A stretch of DNA of 64,000 bases. It comes from Loktanella sp. DSM 29012. Its GTDB lineage: Bacteria > Pseudomonadota > Alphaproteobacteria > Rhodobacterales > Rhodobacteraceae. Made by a program: the position numbers and the translations under genes. The notes under the pieces are model-generated. The model saw only the letters and a list, made by a program, of their open reading frames with translations, did no database searches and was not told the DNA's origin. Shown one piece after another: positions 56,018 to 64,000 of the stretch (positions are counted from its first letter, which is position 1; the number at the start of each line of letters is the position of its first letter). Location: the NCBI RefSeq assembly GCF_900110705.1, contig NZ_FOEJ01000006.1, positions 82,916-146,915 of the forward strand, given 5' to 3'.

Positions 56018-56820
56018 TCCTTGGTGATGTCGGGCGCGTCGACCGCCTTCATGCCGACAACGTGGTAGCCTGCGTCGACGTGCAACACCTCGCCCGTGAC
56101 AGCGCTGCCCAGGTCCGACAGAAGATAGAGCGCGGATTTACCCACCTCTTCCTGGGTGACGGTGCGGCGCAGGGGCGAGTTGTATTCGTTCCATTTCATG
56201 ATCAGGCGGAAATCGCCGATGCCGGAGGCGGCCAGTGTCTTGATCGTGCCCGCGCTGATGGCGTTCACACGGATGTTGTCCTTGCCCAGATCCTCGGCCA
56301 GGTAGCGCACGGATGCCTCGAGTGCGGCCTTGGCGACACCCATGACATTGTAATGCGGCATGACCTTTTCCGCGCCGTAGTAGGACAGCGTCAGGCAGGA
56401 CCCGCCGTCGGTCATCATCTTTTCCGCGCGCTGCACCACGGCGGTAAACGAGTAGACCGAGATGTCCATCGAGGTCAGGAAGTTCTGGCGCGAGGTGTCC
56501 ACGTAGCGGCCGCGCAATTCGTTCTTGTCCGAAAACCCGATGGCGTGGACGATGAAATCCATCTTGTCCCAGTGTTCGCCAAGCTGGGTGAACATCGCGT
56601 CCACGCTGTCCATGTCGCCCACATCGCAGGGCAGCACGATGTCGGACCCCACTTGTTCTGCCAGCGGTGCGACGCGTTTTTTCAACGCCTCGCCCTGATA
56701 GGAAAACGCGAGTTCCGCGCCCGCGTCGGCCAGCGCCTTGGCGATGCCCCAGGCGATGGATTTGTCGTTGGCCAGACCCATGATGAGGCCTCGTTTTCCT
56801 GCCATCAGTGTAGAGGTCAT
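56014..56820 (-). CDS. fabI: Enoyl-[acyl-carrier-protein] reductase [NADH]
   Basis: A 268-residue SDR-type enzyme for the last reduction step of fatty-acid elongation and the target of triclosan. GLIMGLANDKSIAWGIAKAL is the nucleotide motif; the catalytic Tyr and Lys lie in LSYYGAEKVMPHYNVMGVAKAALEAS (Y-x6-K pattern); RTVTQEEVGKSALYLLSDLGS and HVDAGYHVVGM close the fold. AAGGG precedes the ATG. Divergent from pdxH. Confidence 0.96.
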   Translation of the reverse strand: MTSTLMAGKRGLIMGLANDKSIAWGIAKALADAGAELAFSYQGEALKKRVAPLAEQVGSDIVLPCDVGDMDSVDAMFTQLGEHWDKMDFIVHAIGFSDKNELRGRYVDTSRQNFLTSMDISVYSFTAVVQRAEKMMTDGGSCLTLSYYGAEKVMPHYNVMGVAKAALEASVRYLAEDLGKDNIRVNAISAGTIKTLAASGIGDFRLIMKWNEYNSPLRRTVTQEEVGKSALYLLSDLGSAVTGEVLHVDAGYHVVGMKAVDAPDITKE

Positions 56821-56955
56821 GTGGGCACCCTTGCGCAAAATCGAAACGTCTGTTCCGTTTAGGTGATGAACGGGCGCTGGACAAGTATTGCCGCAAAGGC
56901 GAAAACGTTGTCCGCGGCCATGCGACGGGCGCGTTTTGAAGTGTGGAGCGTTGCG

Positions 56956-57561
56956 ATGACTGACCGGGACGGTATTTTTGCGGGCGATGATCCGTTCGAT
57001 CTGACCCGGCGGTGGCTGTCCGAGGCCGAAGCCACAGAGGTCAATGATCCCAACGCCATTGCATTGTCGACGGTCGATTCGACCGGCATGCCCAATGTGA
57101 GGGTTGTTCTGCTCAAGCAGATTGAGGACGACGCCTTTGTGTTCTATACCAACTATGAGGGCACCAAGGCGCAAGAGCTGGACGCCAGCGGTCGGGCGGC
57201 CTTTGTGATGCATTGGAAATCCTTGCGCCGCCAGATCCGGGTGCGTGGTCTGGTCACCCGCGAGAACGGCGCGCAGGCCGATGCGTATTACCGCAGTCGT
57301 GACCTGAACAGTCGGATCGGGGCCTGGGCGTCCGCGCAATCGCAACCCGTGGAATCCCGGCAGGCCTTGATGGACAGGGTTGCAGCGGCGACGCAGGCGC
57401 AGGGTAATGACCCTGACCGGCCCCCGTTCTGGGGCGGCTACCGATTGCGGCCGCTGGAAATTGAATTCTGGGCCGACGGCGCGTATCGCCTGCACGACCG
57501 GTTCACGTGGCGGCGGCACGACCTGACGTCGGAATGGCAGATTCAACGGCTTTTCCCTTAG
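56956..57561 (+). CDS. pdxH: Pyridoxamine 5'-phosphate oxidase
   Basis: A 202-residue FMN enzyme that makes pyridoxal phosphate. [59 protein letters not shown] and the C-terminal [29 protein letters not shown] are PdxH-typical. Start at MTDRDGIF with GGAG upstream; an in-frame ATG 31 codons earlier lacks family match. Divergent from fabI. Confidence 0.95.
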   Translation: MTDRDGIFAGDDPFDLTRRWLSEAEATEVNDPNAIALSTVDSTGMPNVRVVLLKQIEDDAFVFYTNYEGTKAQELDASGRAAFVMHWKSLRRQIRVRGLVTRENGAQADAYYRSRDLNSRIGAWASAQSQPVESRQALMDRVAAATQAQGNDPDRPPFWGGYRLRPLEIEFWADGAYRLHDRFTWRRHDLTSEWQIQRLFP

Positions 57562-57594
57562 GCGCGGCACGAGCATGAAACAGGAGTGTGTCTG

Positions 57595-58119
57595 ATGGAG
57601 GTCGACAAGACCGGCGAGGAGATGACGGGCACCGTCAAATGGTTCGATCCGGGCAAGGGGTTCGGTTTCGTGGTCCGCGACGGTGGTGGACCCGATGTGC
57701 TGCTGCATTCGAACGTGCTGCGCAACTACGGGCAGGCCTCTATTTCCGAAGGCAGCGCTGTGCGTATGACAGTGGTCAGCACCCCGCGCGGGGATCAGGC
57801 CGAACGGATTTTGTCCATCACACCTCCGGCCAGCGGTAGCGGTGCGCCACTGGACGATCTGGAACATCTGACCGATGCCGAACGCGCGCAGATGCCCCTG
57901 CTGCCGGCGCGGGTCAAATGGTTCGACAAGGCCAAGGGGTTCGGTTTCGCAAACGTGTTTGGTGCGCGGGATGATATTTTCGTACATGTCGAGGTGGTGC
58001 GCCGCTGTGGCCTGGCCGAGCTGACCGCCGGAGAGGCGATCGCGATCAGGGTCATGCAGGGCGAACGCGGCCGCATGGCGGTCGAAATCAAATCTTGGGA
58101 TCTGGGCGAGGACATCTGA
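57595..58119 (+). CDS. Double cold-shock-domain protein
   Basis: A 174-residue protein with two cold-shock (OB-fold) domains: MTGTVKWFDPGKGFGFVV near residues 10-25 and ARVKWFDKAKGFGFANVFG near residues 103-121, each with the RNP-1-like KGFGF motif. They are joined by a Ser/Gly/Pro-rich and acidic linker. Single-stranded nucleic-acid binding is expected; a regulatory role is inferred. AGGAG lies 9 bases before the ATG. It overlaps the DUF192 gene by one base. Confidence 0.88.
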   Translation: MEVDKTGEEMTGTVKWFDPGKGFGFVVRDGGGPDVLLHSNVLRNYGQASISEGSAVRMTVVSTPRGDQAERILSITPPASGSGAPLDDLEHLTDAERAQMPLLPARVKWFDKAKGFGFANVFGARDDIFVHVEVVRRCGLAELTAGEAIAIRVMQGERGRMAVEIKSWDLGEDI

Positions 58120-58589
58120 TGCGACTGACACTGACGATCGTGGCGCTGGCGCTGATGCCGGCAACCGATGCCATCGCAGCAAGCTGCGATCCTGCCGTTG
58201 TCACCGTGCTGGGTGATTTCGGTCGCGCACGGTTCGCCGTGGATGTCGCGGATGACGACGCCGAACGCGCGCAGGGGCTGATGAATGTCGCCGAACTGGG
58301 CACGATGGAAGGCATGATCTTTGTCTATGATGCGCCGCAACCGGCCAGCTTCTGGATGCGCAACACGCTGATCCCGCTCGACATGATCTTTGCGGCCGAA
58401 GATGGCACGATCAGCCATATCCATCCGCAGGCGGTACCACTGGACGAAACACCCATCTTTGGTGGGGACAACATCAAGTATGTTCTGGAAATCAACGGTG
58501 GGCTTGCACAGCGATTGGGGATCGATGCGGGCGACGTGTTGCAGCATCCAGCGATCGGCCCGGATCCCGTGGCACCGTGCGATCCGTAA
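58119..58589 (+). CDS. DUF192 secreted protein
   Basis: A 156-residue protein with a signal peptide (MRLTLTIVALALMPATDAIAAS). The mature part has the DUF192 pattern: FAVDVADDDAERAQGLMNVAELGTMEGMIFVYD, PASFWMRNTLIPLDMIFAAEDGTI and YVLEINGGLAQRLGI. The family is uncharacterised and often periplasmic. It starts on a TGATG overlap with the cold-shock gene, so the two are coupled. Confidence 0.9.
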   Translation: MRLTLTIVALALMPATDAIAASCDPAVVTVLGDFGRARFAVDVADDDAERAQGLMNVAELGTMEGMIFVYDAPQPASFWMRNTLIPLDMIFAAEDGTISHIHPQAVPLDETPIFGGDNIKYVLEINGGLAQRLGIDAGDVLQHPAIGPDPVAPCDP

Positions 58590-58637
58590 ATTCGGGCTTT
58601 TCAATCGTCGTGGCCTCCCTTATGGGTGGCGACGGTT

Positions 58638-58714
58638 CGGGGCGTAGCGCAGCCTGGTAGCGCATCTGTTTTGGGAACAGAGGGTCGTAGGTTCGAATCC
58701 TATCGCCCCGACCA
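58638..58714 (+). tRNA. tRNA-Pro (anticodon UGG)
   Basis: A 77-nt cloverleaf with encoded CCA. The acceptor stem CGGGGCG pairs with CGCCCCG; the anticodon stem TCTGT/ACAGA brackets the loop TTTGGGA with anticodon TGG at 58672-58674; the T-arm has GGTTCGAATCC. Discriminator base A58711 is followed by CCA. It lies 48 bp after the DUF192 stop. Confidence 0.97.
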
Positions 58715-59246
58715 ACATCCACACATCATGAACAGGACCGCGACACCCGGTCGCGATTCGTCCCCTGTGGGGCATGACACATCATCTTGTGTGTGACCCA
58801 TTTGCACGGACACCTTGTTGTATCCAAGTTGCGCGATTCTTGGGCGTCAAAAGTAAACATTGCGTTAACCACTGACCCTAAGTCACCGTAAACCCTGACG
58901 GAGTTCTGACCCGTTCGGTGGATGAAATTGTGGACAAGCTGCGCATGAATCGGTGGGCTGTTTTTCGCCCTCGGCTTTGCCTTTTGGTCAATCAGGAAAA
59001 AGCTGATTTTGTGTAAATAAATCCGTTGACCCTCTCCCCCCATGTACGTCAGGTTGTGCGAGCTGGCACCAATCGCACTAGATGTAGTGTCCGGTTGGTG
59101 CAGTTTAAGCGGTAAGCGTTGAGCGTGAGAGCTGGGTGAAAACCTGGCCAAGTCCGTTTTGACGCATCGGCTGAACGGGCCTGCAGGCGCGGGCGCACGC
59201 AAATTGAGACAGGGCCGCAGCGCGGCAGGGCACAAAGGGATCGACC
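58715..59246 (+). other. 532-bp non-coding region upstream of nrdJ
   Basis: No credible gene is seen. It contains the nrdJ promoter region, with a candidate NrdR box at 59075-59090, and a TTGACC at 59024-59029 without a convincing partner -10. I looked for a cobalamin riboswitch (B12 box) and saw none. The length of this leader for a B12-dependent enzyme is notable. Confidence 0.5.
59075..59090 (+). promoter_or_regulatory. Candidate NrdR box upstream of nrdJ
   Basis: GCACTAGATGTAGTGT matches the 16-bp NrdR-type palindrome ACACTATATATAGTGT at 13 positions, with arms CACTA/TAGTG. It lies about 157 bp before the nrdJ start. NrdR sites usually occur in tandem at ~31 bp spacing; a second good copy was not found. 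The flanks CACCAA...TTGGTG form a looser outer inverted repeat. Confidence 0.55.
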
Positions 59247-62200
59247 ATGAAAATTGAACGCAACTTTACGACCCAAGGACAGGACGCCTACGCGGATATC
59301 GCCTTCAAGAGCGCCACGTCCGAGATCCGCAATCCGGACGGCACCGTGGTTTTCAAACTCGAAGGCTGTGAAATCCCCAAGGCATGGTCACAGGTTGCGT
59401 CCGATGTCATCGCCCAGAAATATTTCCGCAAGGCAGGCGTCCCGTCGGCCGTGAAAAAGGTCAAGGAAAAGGGCGTGCCCGCATTCCTGTGGCGTTCCGT
59501 TCCCGCTGACGACGCCACGTTCGGCGGCGAAACCAGTGCCAAGCAGGTGTTTGACCGTCTGGCGGGTGCCTGGACCTATTGGGGCTGGAAAGGTGGCTAT
59601 TTCACCACCGAAGAAGACGCGCGCGCCTATTTCGACGAAATGCGCCACATGCTGGCGACCCAGCGCGCAGCACCCAACAGCCCGCAGTGGTTCAACACGG
59701 GCCTGCACTGGGCCTACGGCATCGATGGCCCGGCACAGGGGCACTACTATGTCGATTTCGAAACCAAGGAACTGACGAAATCCGCCTCCAGCTACGAACA
59801 CCCCCAGCCGCACGCCTGTTTCATTCAGTCCGTCGGTGACGATCTGGTCAATGAGGGCGGCATCATGGACCTGTGGGTCCGCGAGGCGCGACTGTTCAAA
59901 TACGGCTCTGGCACCGGCACCAACTTCTCGTCCCTGCGTGGCGAGGGTGAGGCGCTATCGGGTGGTGGCAAATCCTCCGGCCTGATGGGGTTCCTGAAAA
60001 TCGGTGACCGCGCAGCGGGTGCCATCAAATCGGGCGGCACGACACGCCGCGCGGCCAAGATGGTGATCGTCGACGCCGACCACCCCGATATCGAGGAATT
60101 CATCAACTGGAAGGTGCTGGAAGAGCAGAAGGTCGCCAGCATCGTCGCCGGGTCCAAGATGCACGAAGAAAAGCTGAACGCGATCTTTGCCGCGATCAAG
60201 GCGTGGGACGGCACCGCCGAGGACGCCTATGACCCCAAGGTGAACCCTGCTCTGCAAGCTGCTGTTAAAGCAGCAAAAAAGGTCGCGATCCCCGAGACCT
60301 ACGTCAAGCGTGTGCTGGACTATGCCAAGCAGGGTCACACCAGCATCGAATTTCCAACCTATGACACCGACTGGGATTCCGAAGCTTATTCCAGCGTCTC
60401 CGGCCAGAACTCGAACAACTCCATTCGCGTGACCGACGCCTTCCTCAAGGCGGTCGAGAACGACGACGACTGGAAACTGATCAACCGCCGCAACGGCGAG
60501 GTCGCCAAGATCATCAAGGCGCGTGATCTGTGGGAACAGGTCGGCCACGCCGCATGGGCCTGCGCCGATCCCGGCATCCAGTACCACGACACCGTCAACG
60601 CCTGGCACACCTGCCCGGAGGATGGCGCGATCCGCGGCTCCAACCCGTGCTCGGAATACATGTTCCTAGACGACACCGCCTGTAACCTGGCGTCCATGAA
60701 CCTGCTGACGTTCTACGAAAACGGCGAATTCCAGGCAGACGACTATATCCACGCCACGCGTCTGTGGACCGTCACGCTGGAAATCAGCGTGTTGATGGCG
60801 CAGTTCCCGTCCAAGGAAATTGCGCAGCGGTCCTATGATTTCCGCACGCTGGGTCTGGGCTATGCCAACATCGGCGGTCTGCTGATGAACATGGGTCTGG
60901 GTTATGACAGCGACGAAGGCCGCGCGATGGCCGGTGCGCTGACCGCGATCCTGACCGGCGTGTCCTATGCCACCTCTGCCGAAATGGCCGGAGAGCTGGG
61001 TGCATTCCCCGGTTACGCCAAGAACGAACAGCACATGCTGCGCGTCATTCGCAACCACCGCAACGCGGCCAAAGGCAAACTGGTCGGCTACGAAGGGCTC
61101 GAGATCAAGCCTGTCCCGCTGGACCGCAAGTCCTGCCCCGACGCCCGCCTGCCAAAGCTGGCCGTCGAGGCCTGGGACACGGCGCTGGAGCTGGGTGAAA
61201 AGCATGGCTACCGCAACGCGCAGGTCAGCGTGATCGCGCCCACCGGCACCATCGGTCTGGTGATGGATTGCGACACCACGGGGATCGAGCCGGACTTTGC
61301 GCTGGTGAAATTCAAGAAACTGGCCGGCGGCGGCTATTTCAAGATCATCAACCAGTCGGTGCCTGCCGCGCTGGAAAAGCTGGGCTACCGCACCAGCCAG
61401 ATCGAGGAAATCATCGCCTATGCCGTGGGTCACGGATCCATCGGTCAGGCACCGGGGATCAACCACACGTCACTGGTGGGACATGGTTTCGGTCAGGCCG
61501 AGATCGACAAGATCGAAGGCGCGCTGAAGGCCGCGTTCGACATCCGGTTCGTGTTCAACCAGTGGACGCTGGGCGAGGATTTCTGCACTGGCACGCTGGG
61601 CATCCCGGCGGACAAGCTGAACGACCCGACCTTTGATCTGCTGCGCCACCTTGGGTTCACCAAGGCAGACATCGAGGCGGCCAACGCCCACGTCTGCGGG
61701 ACCATGACGCTGGAAGGTGCGCCCCACCTGAAAGAAGAGCACTACAGCGTGTTCGACTGCGCCAACCCCTGCGGCAAGATTGGCAAGCGGTATCTGTCGG
61801 TCGACAGCCATATCCACATGATGGCCGCCGCACAGTCGTTCATTTCTGGCGCGATTTCCAAGACGATCAACATGCCCAACGACGCCACCATCGTGGACTG
61901 TCAAAAGGCCTACGAGTTGTCGTGGTCGCTGGGGATCAAGGCCAACGCGCTGTACCGTGACGGATCGAAACTGAGCCAACCGCTCGCCGCATCGCTGGTC
62001 GAGGACGACGACGAGGCCGCCGAGATCCTGGAAACCGGCACGCAGCACGAAAAGGCTGCGGTGCTGGCCGAAAAGATCGTCGAAAAGATCATCGTCAAGG
62101 AGATCATCAAGTCGCACCGCGAAAAGATGCCCGAGCGCCGCAAGGGCTACACCCAAAAGGCGATTGTCGGCGGTCACAAGGTCTATCTGCGCACCGGCGA

Positions 62201-62903
62201 ATACGAGGACGGCAAGCTGGGCGAGATCTTTATCGACATGCACAAGGAAGGTGCCGGTTTCCGCGCGATGATGAACAATTTTGCCATCGCCGTGTCCGTG
62301 GGCCTGCAATACGGCGTGCCGCTGGAGGAATTCGTGGACGCCTTTACGTTCACGAAATTCGAACCCGCCGGCATGGTGCAGGGCAACGACAGCATCAAGA
62401 ATGCGACCTCGATCCTGGATTACATCTTCCGCGAATTGGCGGTCAGCTACCTCGACCGGACCGATCTGGCGCATGTCAAACCAGAGGGTGCGGCATTCGA
62501 CGACATCGGCCGCGGTGTCGAGGAAGGTGTGACCAACGTGCAGACGCCGACCGAGTCCGCTGCCAGCCGCAGCCTGGAGGTGCTCAAGCAGATCAGCTCG
62601 ACCGGATACCTGCGCAAGCGGATGCCGCAGGAACTGGTGGTGCTCCAGGGCGGTCAGTCCGCAATGGATGAAACCGTCGCCGCACTGCAAACGCTGGTGC
62701 CCGAGATGACGGCCAAGGTCGCATCCGCGATGGGACAGGCCAGTAGCAGCGCCGCTGTCGCCACGGGGATTTCGGCCCGCGACAAGGCCAAGATGCAGGG
62801 CTACGAGGGTGACCCCTGCGGCGAATGCGGCAACTACACGTTGGTGCGCAACGGCACCTGCATGAAGTGCAACACCTGCGGCGGGACATCCGGCTGTAGC
62901 TAA
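59247..62903 (+). CDS. nrdJ: Adenosylcobalamin-dependent ribonucleotide reductase
   Basis: A 1218-residue class II reductase making deoxyribonucleotides with B12. Catalytic and substrate blocks include [100 protein letters not shown] and the C-terminal zinc ribbon [23 protein letters not shown] ending GCS. The start [18 protein letters not shown] has an AAAGGGA-type site upstream. It is about 1,200 residues, as in alphaproteobacterial NrdJ. Confidence 0.95.
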   Translation: MKIERNFTTQGQDAYADIAFKSATSEIRNPDGTVVFKLEGCEIPKAWSQVASDVIAQKYFRKAGVPSAVKKVKEKGVPAFLWRSVPADDATFGGETSAKQVFDRLAGAWTYWGWKGGYFTTEEDARAYFDEMRHMLATQRAAPNSPQWFNTGLHWAYGIDGPAQGHYYVDFETKELTKSASSYEHPQPHACFIQSVGDDLVNEGGIMDLWVREARLFKYGSGTGTNFSSLRGEGEALSGGGKSSGLMGFLKIGDRAAGAIKSGGTTRRAAKMVIVDADHPDIEEFINWKVLEEQKVASIVAGSKMHEEKLNAIFAAIKAWDGTAEDAYDPKVNPALQAAVKAAKKVAIPETYVKRVLDYAKQGHTSIEFPTYDTDWDSEAYSSVSGQNSNNSIRVTDAFLKAVENDDDWKLINRRNGEVAKIIKARDLWEQVGHAAWACADPGIQYHDTVNAWHTCPEDGAIRGSNPCSEYMFLDDTACNLASMNLLTFYENGEFQADDYIHATRLWTVTLEISVLMAQFPSKEIAQRSYDFRTLGLGYANIGGLLMNMGLGYDSDEGRAMAGALTAILTGVSYATSAEMAGELGAFPGYAKNEQHMLRVIRNHRNAAKGKLVGYEGLEIKPVPLDRKSCPDARLPKLAVEAWDTALELGEKHGYRNAQVSVIAPTGTIGLVMDCDTTGIEPDFALVKFKKLAGGGYFKIINQSVPAALEKLGYRTSQIEEIIAYAVGHGSIGQAPGINHTSLVGHGFGQAEIDKIEGALKAAFDIRFVFNQWTLGEDFCTGTLGIPADKLNDPTFDLLRHLGFTKADIEAANAHVCGTMTLEGAPHLKEEHYSVFDCANPCGKIGKRYLSVDSHIHMMAAAQSFISGAISKTINMPNDATIVDCQKAYELSWSLGIKANALYRDGSKLSQPLAASLVEDDDEAAEILETGTQHEKAAVLAEKIVEKIIVKEIIKSHREKMPERRKGYTQKAIVGGHKVYLRTGEYEDGKLGEIFIDMHKEGAGFRAMMNNFAIAVSVGLQYGVPLEEFVDAFTFTKFEPAGMVQGNDSIKNATSILDYIFRELAVSYLDRTDLAHVKPEGAAFDDIGRGVEEGVTNVQTPTESAASRSLEVLKQISSTGYLRKRMPQELVVLQGGQSAMDETVAALQTLVPEMTAKVASAMGQASSSAAVATGISARDKAKMQGYEGDPCGECGNYTLVRNGTCMKCNTCGGTSGCS

Positions 62904-63067
62904 AGTTTAGGGAGCCCCGATGGTGCGGCGGGCATAGTTCTTCCCAGCCACGGGCAAAAAACGGGCAAATCGGCCAGAAATGGTCGGTTTGTCCAGCAGA
63001 CCGAGCGGTTCTGCATGACGCGTTAAGGGATTGGCACGCGTTTTACGATTGGTGTGCCACGAGAGCG

Positions 63068-63163
63068 ATGACGGAGTTTGAATCCGGAGTGAGTGCGCTT
63101 GCTTACGGCGCGGATCGGGCCACAGGCAAAAAACTTCGAGCGGTAAAACTACGAGCCCGATAA
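63068..63163 (+). CDS. Possible 31-residue small protein downstream of nrdJ
   Basis: ATG at 63068, stop TAA at 63161: MTEFESGVSALAYGADRATG followed by KKLRAVKLRAR, a strongly basic tail. A GAGAG lies 2 bases upstream of the start. A strong terminator follows 12 bases after the stop, which supports an expressed unit. The peptide pattern YG-DR-TGKK-RAVKLR looks constrained, but no family is recognised. It could equally be an incidental frame in an nrdJ 3' region or a small RNA. Confidence 0.4.
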   Translation: MTEFESGVSALAYGADRATGKKLRAVKLRAR

Positions 63164-63174
63164 GCGAAACTAAC

Positions 63175-63200
63175 GGGGCCCCCAAGGGGGCCCCTTTTTT
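63175..63200 (+). terminator. Strong intrinsic terminator
   Basis: GGGGCCCCC-AA-GGGGGCCCC, a 9-bp perfect stem with a two-base spacer, followed by six T (63195-63200). It lies 272 bp after the nrdJ stop and 12 bp after the possible small ORF. Confidence 0.9.
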
Positions 63201-63205
63201 ACAAA

Positions 63206-64000
63206 AAGCCAACCGATCTGGGGACGGTAGGCGGCCCCGGCATCAAGGCAGATCGCCCGGTAGCCGTCGATCCCGTCAATCTGAGTCAACTCCGCTGGGT
63301 CTCCGAAAGGGACGTGCGGATAGCTGGCGTGTGTCCATGCACGACCACCGTGGGTCCTTTTGTCGGCCTTCCCTCGGCATCAATATCCCAGCCGCCGTCC
63401 CATGTGGTGAATTCGTGTCGGATGGTGGCCCAGTGCGTGTCATCCATCTGGCCTCCGCGACCAAGGAAGGTTTTCCGGTCTTGCTCTGTATCGAGGCCGG
63501 CATGGGCGAAGATCAAGCTGTCCAGACGCAGGTGCGATGGTGCAACATCAATCGACAGAAAACAATCAGCCGGGAATGCTGCGCGCAGCTCGGCCAGTGC
63601 CTCTGCCCATGGCCGGTCAGGCCAGGCGGGGTCGAACTATGCCATGACCGTCTTGCCGCCGTTGATCAGCCAAAGGTCCGGATCATGGCCGTCCAGCACC
63701 TGCACCAGCAGTAGCTCGTGATTGCCTGGCAACAGAACGACTTCGTCAGCTTGGTTGAGGGTCGTCGCCTGCATCGCCAGATGAACTGCGCCGATACTGT
63801 CCGGGCCACGATCAATCAGATCGCCAAGGAACACGATCATGCGCCGCTGTCAGGCTTACGTGACATGTCAGCAAATTCCGACAGGATCGCCGCCAGCACT
63901 GCCGTCTGGCCATGCACATCACCGATGGCGAAGATCTCGACACCCGGATCGACGGCCCCTGGTAGCAGGCGGCTGGGAAGAGAGGCTGTCGTGATGTCCA
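63206..64000 (-). pseudogene. Decayed metallophosphoesterase (serine/threonine phosphatase-like)
   Basis: Read on the minus strand from the window edge, the gene has the three metallophosphatase motifs in broken frames: FAIGDVHGQTAVLA (from ~63930), FLGDLIDRGPDSIGA (63840 on) and VLLPGNHELLLV. The first frame ends at TGA 63837-63839 just before the second motif. The second frame is stopped in frame by TAG at 63637-63639, though the same frame continues with FAHAGLD and VVVHGHTPA to a stop at 63286. The expected C-terminus (GYRAICLDAGAAYRPQIGW) is then in a third frame down to ~63206. So there are two frameshifts and one nonsense codon; the 5' end is outside the window. Confidence 0.82.

Noticed and set aside
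58715..59246. Cobalamin riboswitch upstream of nrdJ
   Set aside because: I could not find the B12 box or the stems of the aptamer by eye; a covariance-model search would settle it.
63031..63047. Sigma-54 promoter-like TTGGCACG-N4-TTACG
   Set aside because: The -24 part is perfect but the essential -12 GC reads AC; no sigma-54-dependent gene or activator site is nearby.
1..64000. CRISPR array, insertion sequence or integrated phage
   Set aside because: No spaced direct-repeat array, no transposase or integrase frame and no structural phage genes were seen; the only phage-like genes are the three lysis-type genes at 30758-32089.

Overview
The window looks like an ordinary chromosomal segment of a marine alphaproteobacterium of the order Rhodobacterales (Roseobacter group). 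The evidence is: high GC; the trpE / yibQ-like / trpG-trpD-trpC arrangement known from Rhodobacter; GTTC-N7-GTTC LexA boxes, which are the alphaproteobacterial form; a B12-dependent class II ribonucleotide reductase; a fused indolepyruvate:ferredoxin oxidoreductase; methylmalonate-semialdehyde dehydrogenase; and a gene-transfer-agent (GTA) type endolysin/holin cassette. The genus assignment is inference.

Layout. 1-7.8 kb: the 3' end of queA, a secreted peptidoglycan-binding protein, an MFS transporter, a DUF924 protein, lpdA, and uvrA behind a perfect SOS box. 7.8-12.4 kb: a cupredoxin, mmsA with a divergent LysR regulator, a small membrane protein, a CBS-pair protein, coaD and a DUF1127 peptide. 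12.8-19.5 kb is a central-carbon block with two tandem gap paralogues separated by a 47-residue membrane peptide, then tkt. Between them lies an overlapping operon of DUF808, DoxX and a voltage-gated-type cation channel with a zinc ribbon. 19.7-23.5 kb: zapA with a coiled-coil partner, the monothiol glutaredoxin/BolA pair and purL. 23.8-28.2 kb: a LysR regulator divergent from the 1134-residue indolepyruvate oxidoreductase.

28.4-36.6 kb: murI, argC, then ccmE, ccmF and ccmH for cytochrome c maturation, with a three-gene GTA-like lysis cassette (endolysin, 3-TM holin, XhlA-like) between ccmE and ccmF. An enoyl-CoA hydratase/isomerase and an old yellow enzyme follow. 36.6-42.7 kb: a GNAT acetyltransferase, gltA, gltX, comEC and autoregulated lexA. 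42.8-54.7 kb is a nearly continuous minus-strand block with many ATGA overlaps: ppiD, trpE, then (past a plus-strand polysaccharide-deacetylase-like gene) trpG, trpD, ung, trpC, moaC, a GIY-YIG/DUF4357 gene and moeA. 53.5-58.6 kb: an aminotransferase, gpt, a LysE-type exporter, fabI, pdxH, a double cold-shock-domain protein and a DUF192 protein. 58.6-64 kb: tRNA-Pro(UGG), nrdJ with a candidate NrdR box, a possible 31-residue small gene with a strong terminator, and a decayed metallophosphoesterase gene.

Most of the window is housekeeping. The parts most worth a second look are the lysis cassette inside the ccm genes, the GIY-YIG gene fitted by ATGA overlaps into the molybdopterin operon, the DUF808-DoxX-channel operon facing the two GAPDH genes across a paired LacI-like operator, and a family of intergenic repeats. 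I found no CRISPR array, no insertion sequence and no intact prophage.
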